DNA of 64,000 nucleotides. Source: Tepidanaerobacter acetatoxydans Re1. Lineage in GTDB: Bacteria; Bacillota; Thermosediminibacteria; Thermosediminibacterales; Tepidanaerobacteraceae. The position numbers were made by a program, and so were the translations under genes. The stretch covers positions 1,554,501-1,618,500 of the forward strand of contig NC_019954.2 of assembly GCF_000328765.2 (NCBI RefSeq), written 5' to 3'. Below the pieces are notes generated by a model. That model saw nothing but the letters and a program-made list of their open reading frames with translations, ran no database searches and was not told the origin of the DNA. Positions 24,889-34,416 of this stretch are shown one piece after another. Position 1 is the stretch's first letter, and every line of letters starts with the position of its first letter.

Positions 24889-24905
24889 CACGGCAAACGC
24901 ATGAA
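24889..24905. repeat. Left copy of a 17-bp inverted repeat
   Basis: CACGGCAAACGCATGAA is the exact reverse complement of 26143-26159. The two copies bracket the ISAs1-type pseudogene. They may be element ends or remnants of a duplicated sequence. Confidence 0.7.
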
Positions 24906-25064
24906 GACATAAAATGGTAAAATATTAACCAAGAAAAAATATCAATAAAAAATTTACAAAAAAAACCTTCAAATTAGTAAAAAATACCTTGTACTTTTCC
25001 TTAAACTAGTGTATTATAGTATTAGAAAATTCACTTCATACAATAAGGGAAACAAGGTAAAGAA

Positions 25065-25948
25065 GATGGAAAACAACTCAACAAAACTAATAAAAATACT
25101 AAATCGCATACCCGATATACGCCAGCAAAGTAAATTACTACATTCACTGATTGACATCATATTTATAGCCATAGTAGCAACCGCTTAAGGTGCAGACGAT
25201 TGGGAATGCATGCAAATATTTGCCGAAGACCATATAGAGTGGTTTAAAAAATATATACCATTAACCAATGGCGTACCTTCCCATGATACAATTGAGCGGG
25301 TATTCAAACAAATAAACTCCAAAATATTCATGAAGTGCTTCATGGAATGGACACAGCTAATAGCAAACATAATAAACAAAGGCGATTATGTGCTAGCCTT
25401 AAAAGGTAACCACCCATTACTTCATAAAGAAATCGAAGAATTTTCCAAGGAAGCTGAAGACAAAAAATATCAAAAGAAATATGGTATAAATACATATCAA
25501 AATTATGATAAAGGTCATGGCCGTATAGAACGAAGAACTTACTACATCGCATCCAATATTTGCTGGCTGGATGCAAGAAAAGAATGGAAGAAACTCACCT
25601 CCATAGGTATGGTCAAATATTACAGCGAACAAAACGGTAAAAAAACATGTGAAACAAGATATTACCTATGTAACATAGAACCTGATGCCACAAAATTTGC
25701 AAATGCAGAAAAAACATTGGGGCATAGAAAGTATGCACTGGTCCTTAGATGTTACATTCAACGAAGATTCAACAAGAGTAAGAAAAGACAATGCACCTGA
25801 AAACCTTTCAGTGTTACATAAATTTGCAGTAAACATTCTCAAACTGGAAAAGTCAAAAAAGAGAAGAAGCTTGAAGGCTAAACGTTTTAAAGCATCAGGG
25901 AGTTTAAGTTACCTTGAAAAAGTATTATCTTGTATAAGTGCTGATTAA
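25065..25948 (+). pseudogene. ISAs1-family transposase, multiply broken
   Basis: Reading starts at ATG 25065 (MENNSTKLIKILNRIPD...). It hits an in-frame TAA at 25186-25188 just before GADDWECMQIFAED and continues through NGVPSHDTIERVF and FMEWTQLIANI. There it jumps directly to INKGDYVLALKGNHPLL. In intact ISAs1 transposases about 80 residues with the IDGK and IDAMG catalytic aspartates lie between these blocks, so an internal in-frame deletion is inferred. A frameshift near 25725 moves the tail (HWGIESMHWSLDVTF...ENLSVLHKFAVNIL) to another frame. The element cannot transpose. Confidence 0.85.
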
Positions 25949-26142
25949 ATTACTGGGCATATCCTTATTTAAGGACTGCTTGGTTTTTAGATCAAATAAT
26001 TCCAATATATAAAAGCTCCGAACATGGTTTTAGACACATCAATTGAGTTTGGAGCACCACAAATATACTGCATCTCTCATATTTTTTGCCGCAATGGCAT
26101 TTTTTTAAAAATCCTTTTAGGATTGTTGTGTGAGAATAATTT

Positions 26143-26159
26143 TTCATGCGTTTGCCGTG
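26143..26159. repeat. Right copy of a 17-bp inverted repeat
   Basis: TTCATGCGTTTGCCGTG is the reverse complement of 24889-24905. In both copies one frame of the CACGG strand encodes HGKRMK, so the repeat might come from a duplicated coding segment rather than an IS end. Confidence 0.7.
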
Positions 26160-26633
26160 GGGGCTATAGGAAGCAATCAGCGTAAATACTTTGATATGGA
26201 CATATGCTACCAAGCTACTAATAACAAGGCTTCAAGAAGTAATACAGCAGCGTAAATTGCATTTTCAAGGTTGTAACCATCGCATTTATTCCACGATGTT
26301 GTTTACAGCAAGCCTCTGCTTGGCATGGATTAGAGCATCAACGGCATCACCATTTAAAAAAAGTATGATGCATGGCACACTAGTCTACCATACTGGGTCA
26401 CTCACTGTAAACAACCTTTCGCGGCATAAACGCTTACAGATGACTTTAGTATCTGCTTCTTTTGTGACCCTAAAAAACGCTTTAGACGTTTGGAATCTTA
26501 ATAATAATTGTAACTCTAATATTTAGGGGTGAGTTAAGGGGTTAACCGATGACCGAGGAAATTACACGCTAATTTGGACTTGACTCACTAACACTGAGCT
26601 GCAAACATGTATTTGTAAAAAGTGTAACTATAA
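26160..26633. other. Unassigned accessory stretch
   Basis: The stretch holds only unconvincing frames on either strand, with no ribosome sites and frequent stops on the minus strand. It is probably decayed mobile DNA joined to the SAF-dehydrogenase gene end at 26634. Nothing further can be supported. Confidence 0.4.
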
Positions 26634-28046
26634 TCAATCAAATATTTCTTCTTGCTGGAGCCTTAAATTCCATAATAATGAATTATTTGGCTGCTCTACC
26701 ATAGAATAGGTTATAACTGTATCTTTGGGGATATCTCTTTTAGCTTTATTCCCATCAAGCATATGGCCAGGCACGGAACTATTGCTTGCTCTCTTAGTTG
26801 TTGGAACTATAATGGCTTCTAATTTTGGATCATGATCATTTCCAAATACTTCACCTGCCTTAATATCTCGTTTGGCCTTCTTGACTAAGTCGTATCTTGG
26901 AATGTAATCATCGGAGACTGTGCTTATACCTAATTGAACGGCTTGTTTTATTGAGGTTGTAACTTCAACTCCACATAAATGATAAGGGCGATAAATAATT
27001 GCAGCATTTAAATCATAATTTGAAATTTGGCCTTTCGTTGTTAATATGTAATTTGAATAAGAGTTATCACATTTAACAATTAAAAATACCCCGCCACCCA
27101 TTCCAGCTTCATCATTGCGTCTGAGTATAGTTGCAACATCAATAATTCCCTCTTGATCTTCATATATGCCATTATTTTGCTTAGAACAATAAGCGATAGG
27201 CAATTCTGTAATTCTTAAAGTTCCTTGAGTCAAATCGGGAGTATAAGGTTTTAAGCCAGTAGCGTTGGCAGCAATAGTAAGCTCGCATAAGTCGAAAGCT
27301 CCAGCATTTGGTAGGGATTTTAAAATTTCTTTCCGTTTTTTAAGATATTCTTCGGTTCTTCCTTTCGGTATCATTTCAAAGTATTTCATATAGGTATCTG
27401 GAACTTTTACTTCAGCATTTTCATGTACTGTAATGCCATCTGCTTTGACGGAAACAATCTTAGATTTTTCATCAAAGACAAATTCTGCATCCCGTGCCTT
27501 TCCACCAGAAATAACATGTAAGCCAATACCTTTAGCCCATTCATACATATTTATTAATAACCCATGCTGATCTCCATCAACTGGGGTAAAAACCAATCCC
27601 TTTTCATTTGCCATTTTATTTAGTATTGGACCAATCACAGAATCTAATTCTTTGCTGATAAGAGCAATATGCTTGCCCTGTTCAATTGCAGTTTTGCAAT
27701 GCTTTGAACCAACCTCTGGGACACCAGTGGCTTCACAAATAATATCTATAGCTTTTAGATTAAATATTATATCTACTTTATCAGTATATAGGTAGTTTCC
27801 TATAGATATTTCTGTCTCCGCCTGTTTTGTGTTACACACATATTTTATTTTATTTTCTGGTATACCCGCTTTTACAAGGGCATTTTTAGCATTATCTAAA
27901 TTTAGGTCTGCTACAATTGGAACAATTAAATCTTTAACATATTTTTGTTGAGTCACTATAGCTGTTCCAAAATGTCCTGCTCCTATAACAGCGGCACAAA
28001 CATTATCCTTACTCTTAAATTTGTCAATGCATCGAAAAATTGTCAA
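26634..28046 (-). CDS. NAD(P)-dependent dehydrogenase with C-terminal SAF domain
   Basis: The protein of about 470 residues has a Rossmann-type N-terminus (AAVIGAGHFGTAIV near residue 20) related to homoserine dehydrogenase. The middle contains EATGVPEVGSKHC and HIALISKELDSVIGP. The C-terminal SAF-like region (KKAKRDIKAGEVFGNDHD, DGNKAKRDIPKDTVITY) resembles sialic-acid synthase antifreeze domains. I chose the TTG at 28044-28046, with AAAGGAGAG upstream; a longer frame to 28139 lacks a site. Relatives occur in sugar-acid catabolic clusters. It is the last gene of the catabolic group here. The substrate is unknown. Confidence 0.75.
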   Translation of the reverse strand: MTIFRCIDKFKSKDNVCAAVIGAGHFGTAIVTQQKYVKDLIVPIVADLNLDNAKNALVKAGIPENKIKYVCNTKQAETEISIGNYLYTDKVDIIFNLKAIDIICEATGVPEVGSKHCKTAIEQGKHIALISKELDSVIGPILNKMANEKGLVFTPVDGDQHGLLINMYEWAKGIGLHVISGGKARDAEFVFDEKSKIVSVKADGITVHENAEVKVPDTYMKYFEMIPKGRTEEYLKKRKEILKSLPNAGAFDLCELTIAANATGLKPYTPDLTQGTLRITELPIAYCSKQNNGIYEDQEGIIDVATILRRNDEAGMGGGVFLIVKCDNSYSNYILTTKGQISNYDLNAAIIYRPYHLCGVEVTTSIKQAVQLGISTVSDDYIPRYDLVKKAKRDIKAGEVFGNDHDPKLEAIIVPTTKRASNSSVPGHMLDGNKAKRDIPKDTVITYSMVEQPNNSLLWNLRLQQEEIFD

Positions 28047-28507
28047 AATAAGTCTCTCCTTTTTAATTGAAATTGAAGTTCGTTTGAAATTTTTTACTAA
28101 ATTTTTATAATTGATATTTATTATTAGTTTTATTACCACTACATAGCGAATTAAGTAAAAATTAATTAGTATAATGAATTTTTATAATTTTATGTAATGA
28201 CTTATTTAATCTAAGTAAATTTTGTAGCCGGTGACTCCTTTTCCATCATTTAATTATTTAAACAACTACATCATTCATGATTATAAAATATATTCGTTTA
28301 TCTACGACTTGATTATAGTTTTGAATATAGCTTCCCTGTTAATAACAACCTTTGAATGCGAAAATAGTATTAAATATCTTATTCTTGTTCATCTACAGCT
28401 TAAATATTTCAAAATGCAATAATCACATATTTAGATTTATATTATCGAAATATTTTTAGACTCATATAGATTTTTAGATTTTTAAGATTTGATAATTATA
28501 ATTGATC
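28047..28507. other. AT-rich intergenic region in the catabolic cluster
   Basis: This 461-base gap lies between the Zn-alcohol dehydrogenase gene and the SAF-dehydrogenase gene, both on the minus strand. It is very AT-rich. Only TATAAT-like strings can be seen (for example on the minus strand near 28172). No consensus -24/-12 sigma-54 element, clear terminator or coding frame with a ribosome site was found. An independent promoter for the SAF gene is likely, but cannot be placed. Confidence 0.45.
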
Positions 28508-29497
28508 TCATGGTCTAAAAACAATCTTTATAGCTGATTCATCTTTCTCGGCTATGTCAAATCCCTCTTTTAATTTTGTTAAAGGTAATTTATGAGTTAT
28601 TAATTGTTTGATTTGTATTAACCCTTGAGTTACAGGTTTTAATGCTTCAAAAGTCCAAACAAATCTTTCCTGCCATGTATGATGTACAAGACAAGTATTA
28701 ATAAATCTAAATCCATCATCGTGCCATCTGCTAATATTTAAAGTTACAGGTTCTGTAACCCAGCTATAAAATACAAATTTACCATTGTGCTTTAATATTT
28801 CTGTAGCAGTATTATAGGAATCAGCTGTGCCTGCAGCTTCTACTACGACATCAGCTCCTGTTCCGTCGGTGAGATCATTAATAAATTCTTTTACATTAAC
28901 TTTTTTTGAATTTATAGTATAATCACAACCCAGTTTGTTGGCTATTTCTAGTTTGCCATCCATTACGTCAACTATTATCACCTTATAAGCACCTTTTATT
29001 TTGGCACATTGAGCAATAATTTGGCCGGCAAATCCTGCTCCCATAATTACCACAATATCTCCAAGCTGAATTTGACTATTCATGCCAGAATGCATTGCAC
29101 ATGCAATAGGTTCACCTAACGAAACAAGGTCTATGTCTAAATTTTGGGGAGCTGGTTGCAACTGAAATGCTTTAGCCTTAAAATATTCTGCATAATTATT
29201 ATTCCATCCGAAAGAAATTACTTTATCTCCTATTTTATAATCATTAACTCTTGGGCCAACTGCAACTACAGTCCCTCCGCTTTCGTGGCCTAAATAAAAT
29301 GGAAATTTGGGCTCTTGACGGAATTCAGACGTTTTTTTAGGTAAATGCCCTAGATAAAAATTTTTATCCGATCCACACATACCTATAAGATGATTTTTAA
29401 CTATTATGTCATCTTCGTCACATATTAGCTCTTTTTCGATAAGTTCGATATCCCGTGGACCATTTAGGCGTGCAGCTAGTGTTTTAAATTTTTTCAT
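28508..29497 (-). CDS. Zinc-type medium-chain alcohol dehydrogenase without structural zinc cysteines
   Basis: The 329-residue MDR protein has the catalytic zinc cysteine in GMCGSDKNFY (about residue 41) and GHESGGTVVAVG. The nucleotide-binding motif is VVIMGAGFAGQIIAQCAKIKG (around 150). The loop that normally holds four structural-zinc cysteines is replaced by SFGWNNNYAEYF, so only the catalytic zinc is expected. It probably oxidises a polyol or sugar acid in the pathway encoded around it. An IS4-type remnant lies immediately upstream and separates it from the permease gene. Confidence 0.8.
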   Translation of the reverse strand: MKKFKTLAARLNGPRDIELIEKELICDEDDIIVKNHLIGMCGSDKNFYLGHLPKKTSEFRQEPKFPFYLGHESGGTVVAVGPRVNDYKIGDKVISFGWNNNYAEYFKAKAFQLQPAPQNLDIDLVSLGEPIACAMHSGMNSQIQLGDIVVIMGAGFAGQIIAQCAKIKGAYKVIIVDVMDGKLEIANKLGCDYTINSKKVNVKEFINDLTDGTGADVVVEAAGTADSYNTATEILKHNGKFVFYSWVTEPVTLNISRWHDDGFRFINTCLVHHTWQERFVWTFEALKPVTQGLIQIKQLITHKLPLTKLKEGFDIAEKDESAIKIVFRP

Positions 29498-29632
29498 AAG
29501 TTCTCCCCCTGATATTATTTAGTAGTGTAAAATTACTGATGTACTCTTGACCTTCAATGCTTTATATAACTCGCTTACGCAAGTATTTAAGCCTTTACCC
29601 CCTAAGCCTGCCTTCATGTTTTTAGTTTTAAT

Positions 29633-31174
29633 ATACTCAACTTTCCCACCTGCTAATTGCAGCTTGAACCTTAAAAAATCTATATAGTCACGCACACAAC
29701 AATAATTTTTGCCTCAAAGGATGCGGTATAGTATTCAAAAATGTATCATCTTAGCCATTTCCTGACTGAGCAAAGGCAATTTGCTTAGAGTCTGACGAAG
29801 GGTATCGATCAAAAGCATCAGCGACTGAGAAAGCTTTTTGTCTTGCAGTTCTTCTTTGAGGTAGAAAAATAGATCACCTATAGTTCTATCATCGGTAGCA
29901 TTTCTAGCTTCCATAGATAACATAGCATATCTAAGGAAAACGATCGTTGTTGCCGCAACTTGCATGTCATAGCTACGTCCCTGATACTCTTTAGCCAAGG
30001 CTAGATATGACTTGCAAACCTTGAAGAAAACCTCTATATCCCAGCGTTTCCCGTAGACCCGAGCGACTTCTTCATCACTTACGGAAATATCAGTGCAAAG
30101 AAGGAGAGGCCAATTATTCGAACTACGGTCTTTTACAAAAACAATTTTAGCATCAATAAATTTATCAGTAGTGGTGGCATTATCCTCTCTAAGTTTGACA
30201 CATGCTGACCCGAGGATACCCTTAGTATCGGAGGACTTTTTAATCCTTTGGTAGATACTTTTGACATTTTGCCATTTACCTTGGTATTGATAATGGATCT
30301 TTTCTGTAATACGGGATCATACCTATAACTTCACGATTTTCTCTTTTTACCCGAATTACGGTCTTAGGCATTGTAAACCAACTATCAAACAACACAAATT
30401 TAGCGGGGATATCCTTTGCACTGCGAAGCATGGTTAACACGACATCGGGAGTTTCCTGTTTGGCCAATTGTCGGTGCTTGTAAGCAAGGGTCCTTTTATC
30501 CGTCGTCTTGGCTTTGCAGAGCACATTTTTATCATTATGGGAACTTAACAAGCAGAAGGAAATAGGCATAAAGGTGTTTTGCGAGACCATCCCATAGTTA
30601 GCATTTGGAAACCTTTGCAAAATTTATGGCTAGTATGATCAAACACCTTGGCTAAAAGTTCTACTTTCTTACTGCGGTTACGGCTAAAAAGCAAGTCGTC
30701 AAAAATCAGTACTGACTGCCGGTTTTCCCCGGTTAGACCGTCAATGAATAAAACCAGACGTGTCATTATCAATTGAAGTAGCTTTTCCCAGTTAAAGCAC
30801 CCATCATTAAGGAAGCGATAAGCGGTATTTTTCCTAAAAGGCAAATCTTTACTTTATAGGACTAAGGTTCGATAAAGATTTTTGCCTTGAAAAGCTAGAG
30901 AGAACAATGTTTTTAAGATGACAACGCAGCAAACCCCTGATTCCTTGTAGAAATTAGATTTAAGCAACATTTTTGAAATGTTAAGCTTCTTAAAGAAATA
31001 ATCAATTCTAGAATCAAGCATCTGGTCATGGGAAACCTCCTTAGCGACTGGTATTATTGGGTTTGGTCTACTTCAATTATACCATTCTTTGGAGGTTTCT
31101 TGTTGTTTTAAAGTGCGTTTCTATATGAATTTTTCAAGGTTCAAGCCCATTTTATGGGTGGGAAAGTTGAGTAT
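29633..31174 (-). mobile_element. IS4-type insertion sequence copy (inactive)
   Basis: The ends are imperfect inverted repeats. The left end reads ATACTCAACTTTCCCACC and the right end is its complement at 31157-31174. A second matched block (CTTGAACCTT) lies about 30 bases inside each end. The element is about 1.54 kb and contains one broken transposase gene. No convincing target duplication was seen. It lies between the Zn-alcohol dehydrogenase and GntP genes. Confidence 0.8.
29735..31021 (-). pseudogene. IS4-type DDE transposase, frameshifted
   Basis: Three minus-strand frames must be joined. The N-terminus (MLDSRIDYFFKKLNISKM) is followed by an in-frame stop before DLPFRKNTAYRFLND. VLIFDDLLFSRNRSKKVE holds the first Asp. 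A frameshift near 30590 leads to NTFMPISFCLLSSHNDKN and KFVLFDSWFTMP with the second Asp. Another shift near 30280 leads to KRWDIEVFFKVCKSYL with the Glu. The C-terminus is MLSMEARNATDDRT and beyond. All DDE residues are still readable but cannot be made in one protein. Confidence 0.85.
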
Positions 31175-31317
31175 TTATATTAAGTTTAAAATAAAAGTTT
31201 TGGCAATTAACCACGTTAGCAAAAACTAAAGGTTATCTTACGAAATATTTTATATTTGATGAATTTTCATCATTCGTATTTATTATTTCTTGTATAATTA
31301 AAGACTCGAATAGTTGT

Positions 31318-32640
31318 TTAAATAATGCCAGCTGCATAAAGTATTATTGTTATAATCGCTCCTGTAAATCCAGCAATAGTAGACGCAATTCCAACACTTT
31401 TCAGTCCCTGCCTAGCATCCATATTTGACATAGTTACTGTAACCCAAAATCCGCTTGAATTAGTATGTTTGAACATTAAAGCCCCAGTAGCGCAACAAAG
31501 AAATGCAGCAAGCGGAGAGATGTTTAAAGAATCTAGCATGGGCTGGACAAGAGCTGCTGCTGTCATAACCCCTAAGGCATTTGAACCGGTTATTACATGA
31601 ATAAGGGCTGCTATTAAAATAGGTATAATAATACCTGGAATATTAAAACTCACTACTAATTCAGCTATTTCTTCAGCAACTCCGGAGTTTTTAATGAAAG
31701 TTGCCAAAACTCCGCCCATACCCGTAACAACAATTGGCATTGCAGCTGATCTTAAGCTATCTTCAACCCAATCATTTAGTACTTTTTTAGATTTCCACTC
31801 TTCTCCAGTTAGTGCTAAGGAAAAGATGCAACCCGTTAGTAGTGCTGCAAGAGGTGACCCTATAAACGCAAATAAATTTGCTACTTTAGTTCCAGGAAGG
31901 AGAGCATTAACAATATTATTTAGTATAATAAGAACTAATGGTAAAATTATGGGGGATATAGAAGAGGCTAAACTTGGTAATTTTTTATTTAAAAAATATG
32001 TCTGTGTGAGATATTCTTCCTTAGGCAAAACTTTTTCATCAAGAGTGTTGCAATACAATACCGCCATAAATACACTTGGTATAGCAACTATTAGACCCCA
32101 AATAATTGCATCAGCCAATGATACGCCTAGTAATCCAGCTGCAGCAATAGGACCTGGAGTTGGTGGAACTAAAGAGGCTGTTACAAGAGCTCCTAAATAT
32201 AAGGCAGTTCCATATGCCATCATTGATTTGCCTGTCTTGGCAGCTAGCAATGATACAATTGGGATTAATAAAATAACTACTGTGTCTGCCCAAATTGGGA
32301 TACCTAATATCAGTGAACTAAATCCAATTGCCCAAATAACTCTTTTCTCTCCAAAGAGTTTTAAAGCATAATTTGTTATTTGATATGCAGCTCCTGTTTC
32401 TTCTAGAACTTTTCCTAATATACATCCAAGTACAATGACAATGGCAATGCTCTTTATCGTTCCTGCAAAGCCACTATTAATAGTTCCCTCTAATTCCTCC
32501 CATGGTGTTCCAAGTCCGATACCTAAGCCGATAGAGGCAATCAAGATACTTATTGCTGCATGCAATTTGAGTTTTGTTATCAATAAGATCATACCAATGA
32601 TAACAATAGTAAAAATTGACAGAACATAAGCTGTGGACAT
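31318..32640 (-). CDS. GntP-family sugar-acid permease
   Basis: The 440-residue protein has about twelve hydrophobic segments. Family motifs include LIASIGLGIGLGTPWEEL, GFAGTIKSIAIVIVLGCILG, VPPTPGPIAAAGLLGV and HTNSSGFWV, typical of GntP/GntT gluconate-type H+ symporters. It lies downstream of the Tdh-like, pdxA2 and DUF1537 kinase genes in the same direction, so a four-carbon sugar acid is the most likely substrate. An IS4-type copy inserted 39 bases upstream of its start interrupts the transcription unit. Confidence 0.88.
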   Translation of the reverse strand: MSTAYVLSIFTIVIIGMILLITKLKLHAAISILIASIGLGIGLGTPWEELEGTINSGFAGTIKSIAIVIVLGCILGKVLEETGAAYQITNYALKLFGEKRVIWAIGFSSLILGIPIWADTVVILLIPIVSLLAAKTGKSMMAYGTALYLGALVTASLVPPTPGPIAAAGLLGVSLADAIIWGLIVAIPSVFMAVLYCNTLDEKVLPKEEYLTQTYFLNKKLPSLASSISPIILPLVLIILNNIVNALLPGTKVANLFAFIGSPLAALLTGCIFSLALTGEEWKSKKVLNDWVEDSLRSAAMPIVVTGMGGVLATFIKNSGVAEEIAELVVSFNIPGIIIPILIAALIHVITGSNALGVMTAAALVQPMLDSLNISPLAAFLCCATGALMFKHTNSSGFWVTVTMSNMDARQGLKSVGIASTIAGFTGAIITIILYAAGII

Positions 32641-32678
32641 AAAATCTCTCCTTTGCTAATTTAATGATTATTTATTTA

Positions 32679-34170
32679 ACTAAAACTTCGCACTTGTAAA
32701 AGTGCCTATAAACCTTGAAAAATCAACATTATTCGGCATAAATATAGCATGAACCTACCATTTTTGGTATAATTAAGTTGACAAACCAACAAACCAAAAT
32801 GATAAGATGGTTTCGTCATCTATAAAAAGTTTTTTCAAAGAATATAGGATTTCGAACGCATTGAAAGAATCTAATGCCTACAAAAGCAAAGGCATTTCTG
32901 TAATAGCCATTTTCCGATACCTGTTTATGCTGATTTTGGAAAAGATACGGTTTACAGATTTATAAATTCTATCAATATAAACTGGATTAGGTTTACCACT
33001 TTGCTTAGTACGCAAATTGCATCCGAAACCCTTACCAAGCTCACAGATGAAAAGCGAGTGAATGTTCTAATACTGGACGATACACTATTTGAACGAGCAG
33101 GTGCTAAGAAAGTAGAATTATTAGCCAAAGCATTCGATCATGTAAAGAGAACATACAAGTATGGCTTTAGACTTCTTACATTAGGGTGGTCGGATGAAAA
33201 TACTTTTCTCCCGGTTAATGGTTGCCTGTTGTCTACCGAAAACAAGAAAAATCGTATTAACGAGGCTGCTATCGTTGATAAGCGGACTGCTGGCTATACT
33301 CGGCGTAACTTAGCCCAGACAAAGGCAACTACTGTCGCCCTTGAATTGATAAAAGCTGCTAAAATGGCTATGATTCCTGCATCCCATGTACTGTTTGATA
33401 CTTGGTTCTGTTCACCATCTTCTTTGATTTCCATCAAGGAAATGGGTTATGATATCATTGCAATGGCAAAGAAAACACCAAAAATCCATTATCTCTATGA
33501 TGGAAAAATGCAACCACTAACAGAGATATACAAGAAAAACAAAAAGCGTAGAGGTAGATCTAGGTATCTTCTTTCCGTTGAAGTCACTATTAAAAAGGAT
33601 GACTACTCAATCCCTGCTCGGATTGTATATGTCCGCAATAGAAATAAGCGTAAGGATTATCTAGCGATTATCACAACCGATATGAACATCAGTGAGGATG
33701 AAGTTATCCGTATATGTAGGAAGCGCTGGGATATCGAGGTATTTTTTAAAGTATGCAAATCGTATTTAAAGCTAGGCAAGGGGTGTAACTCCTTATCTTA
33801 CGATGCAATGACAGCGCATGTGGCTATCGTATTTACTAGGTATATGCTACTGGCTGTAGAGAATCGTCAACAATCTGACCTGCGAACATTGTAGAACTAT
33901 TTTACTATATATCGGATGAGATGTCCGATATTACATGGATTCAGGCTTTTCACTTACTGATGCAGGTGTTCGTGGATACAGTTACGGATAAGTTATTCTT
34001 AACTTCTGAACAGTTAGATCAACTGATGGAAACATTTATGGCTGCGCTCCCAAAAGAACTAAAGAAAAGGCTACAATTATGCGCATAAGGCCAAAAATCG
34101 GGATACTGTTTTAATCCCAAATATTGAATTCTCAAGGTACATAGACAATATTTATGTGCGAAGTTTAAGT
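32679..34170 (+). mobile_element. Second IS4-type insertion sequence copy (inactive), opposite orientation
   Basis: ACTAAAACTTCGCAC at the left end and the complement of ACTTAAACTTCGCAC at 34156-34170 are near-perfect inverted repeats. A further CCTTGA block inside each end also matches. ATTTA occurs immediately outside both ends and may be part of a target duplication. It separates the permease gene from the Tdh-like gene. Confidence 0.8.
32807..34088 (+). pseudogene. IS4-type DDE transposase with two frameshifts
   Basis: It starts MVSSSIKSFFKEYRISNALK and stops in frame before FGKDTVYRFINSI, which is in another frame (shift near 32935). The main frame (32965-33893) carries LILDDTLFERAGAKKVE, HVLFDTWFCSP and KRWDIEVFFKVCKSYL, which contain the DDE residues. 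A second shift near 33890 puts ELFYYISDEMSDITW through KELKKRLQLCA in another frame. It is related to the broken transposase at 29735-31021. Confidence 0.85.
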
Positions 34171-34204
34171 ATTTAACTTTTTATATTGATATTAGTATAT
34201 AGTT

Positions 34205-34360
34205 GTGGACACTGAAAGTTTAACACGATAAAATAAATAGGATGAAAGGTAGTGTTAAACGACGTCTAAAACTGGTCAAGATTTCAGAAGAATTTAAAGA
34301 GCAAAGATGTTATGAAGGCATAGCATCAACTCTGTGAATAGTTAAACTTTTTGTGTCTAC
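34205..34360. repeat. Short element with imperfect 20-bp terminal inverted repeats
   Basis: GTGGACACTGAAAGTTTAAC at 34205-34224 pairs with 34341-34360 (GTTAAACTTTTTGTGTCTAC) with three mismatches. The 156-base unit encloses a short reading, KRRLKLVKISEEFKEQ, that looks like the start of a transposase. It is probably an internal-deletion remnant (MITE-like). Confidence 0.55.
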
Positions 34361-34416
34361 TATCTTGATCTGATTCCATAGTTAAGTCAGGAATACTAAT
34401 AAACATACGTTTTTTA

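Noticed and set aside
25992-26213. 73-codon minus-strand frame with KKCHCGKKYERC
   Set aside because: The cysteine spacing suggested a zinc finger, but the frame spans the inverted repeat, has no ribosome site and ends in low-quality sequence; kept only as part of the decayed stretch.
26191-26526. 111-codon plus-strand frame in the accessory region
   Set aside because: No ribosome site, no recognisable motif and a composition like translated IS debris; probably not a gene.
29633-34170. One composite transposon carrying the GntP gene
   Set aside because: The two IS4-type copies flank the permease but differ in end sequence, have no shared target duplication, and the permease fits the surrounding operon; independent insertions are simpler.
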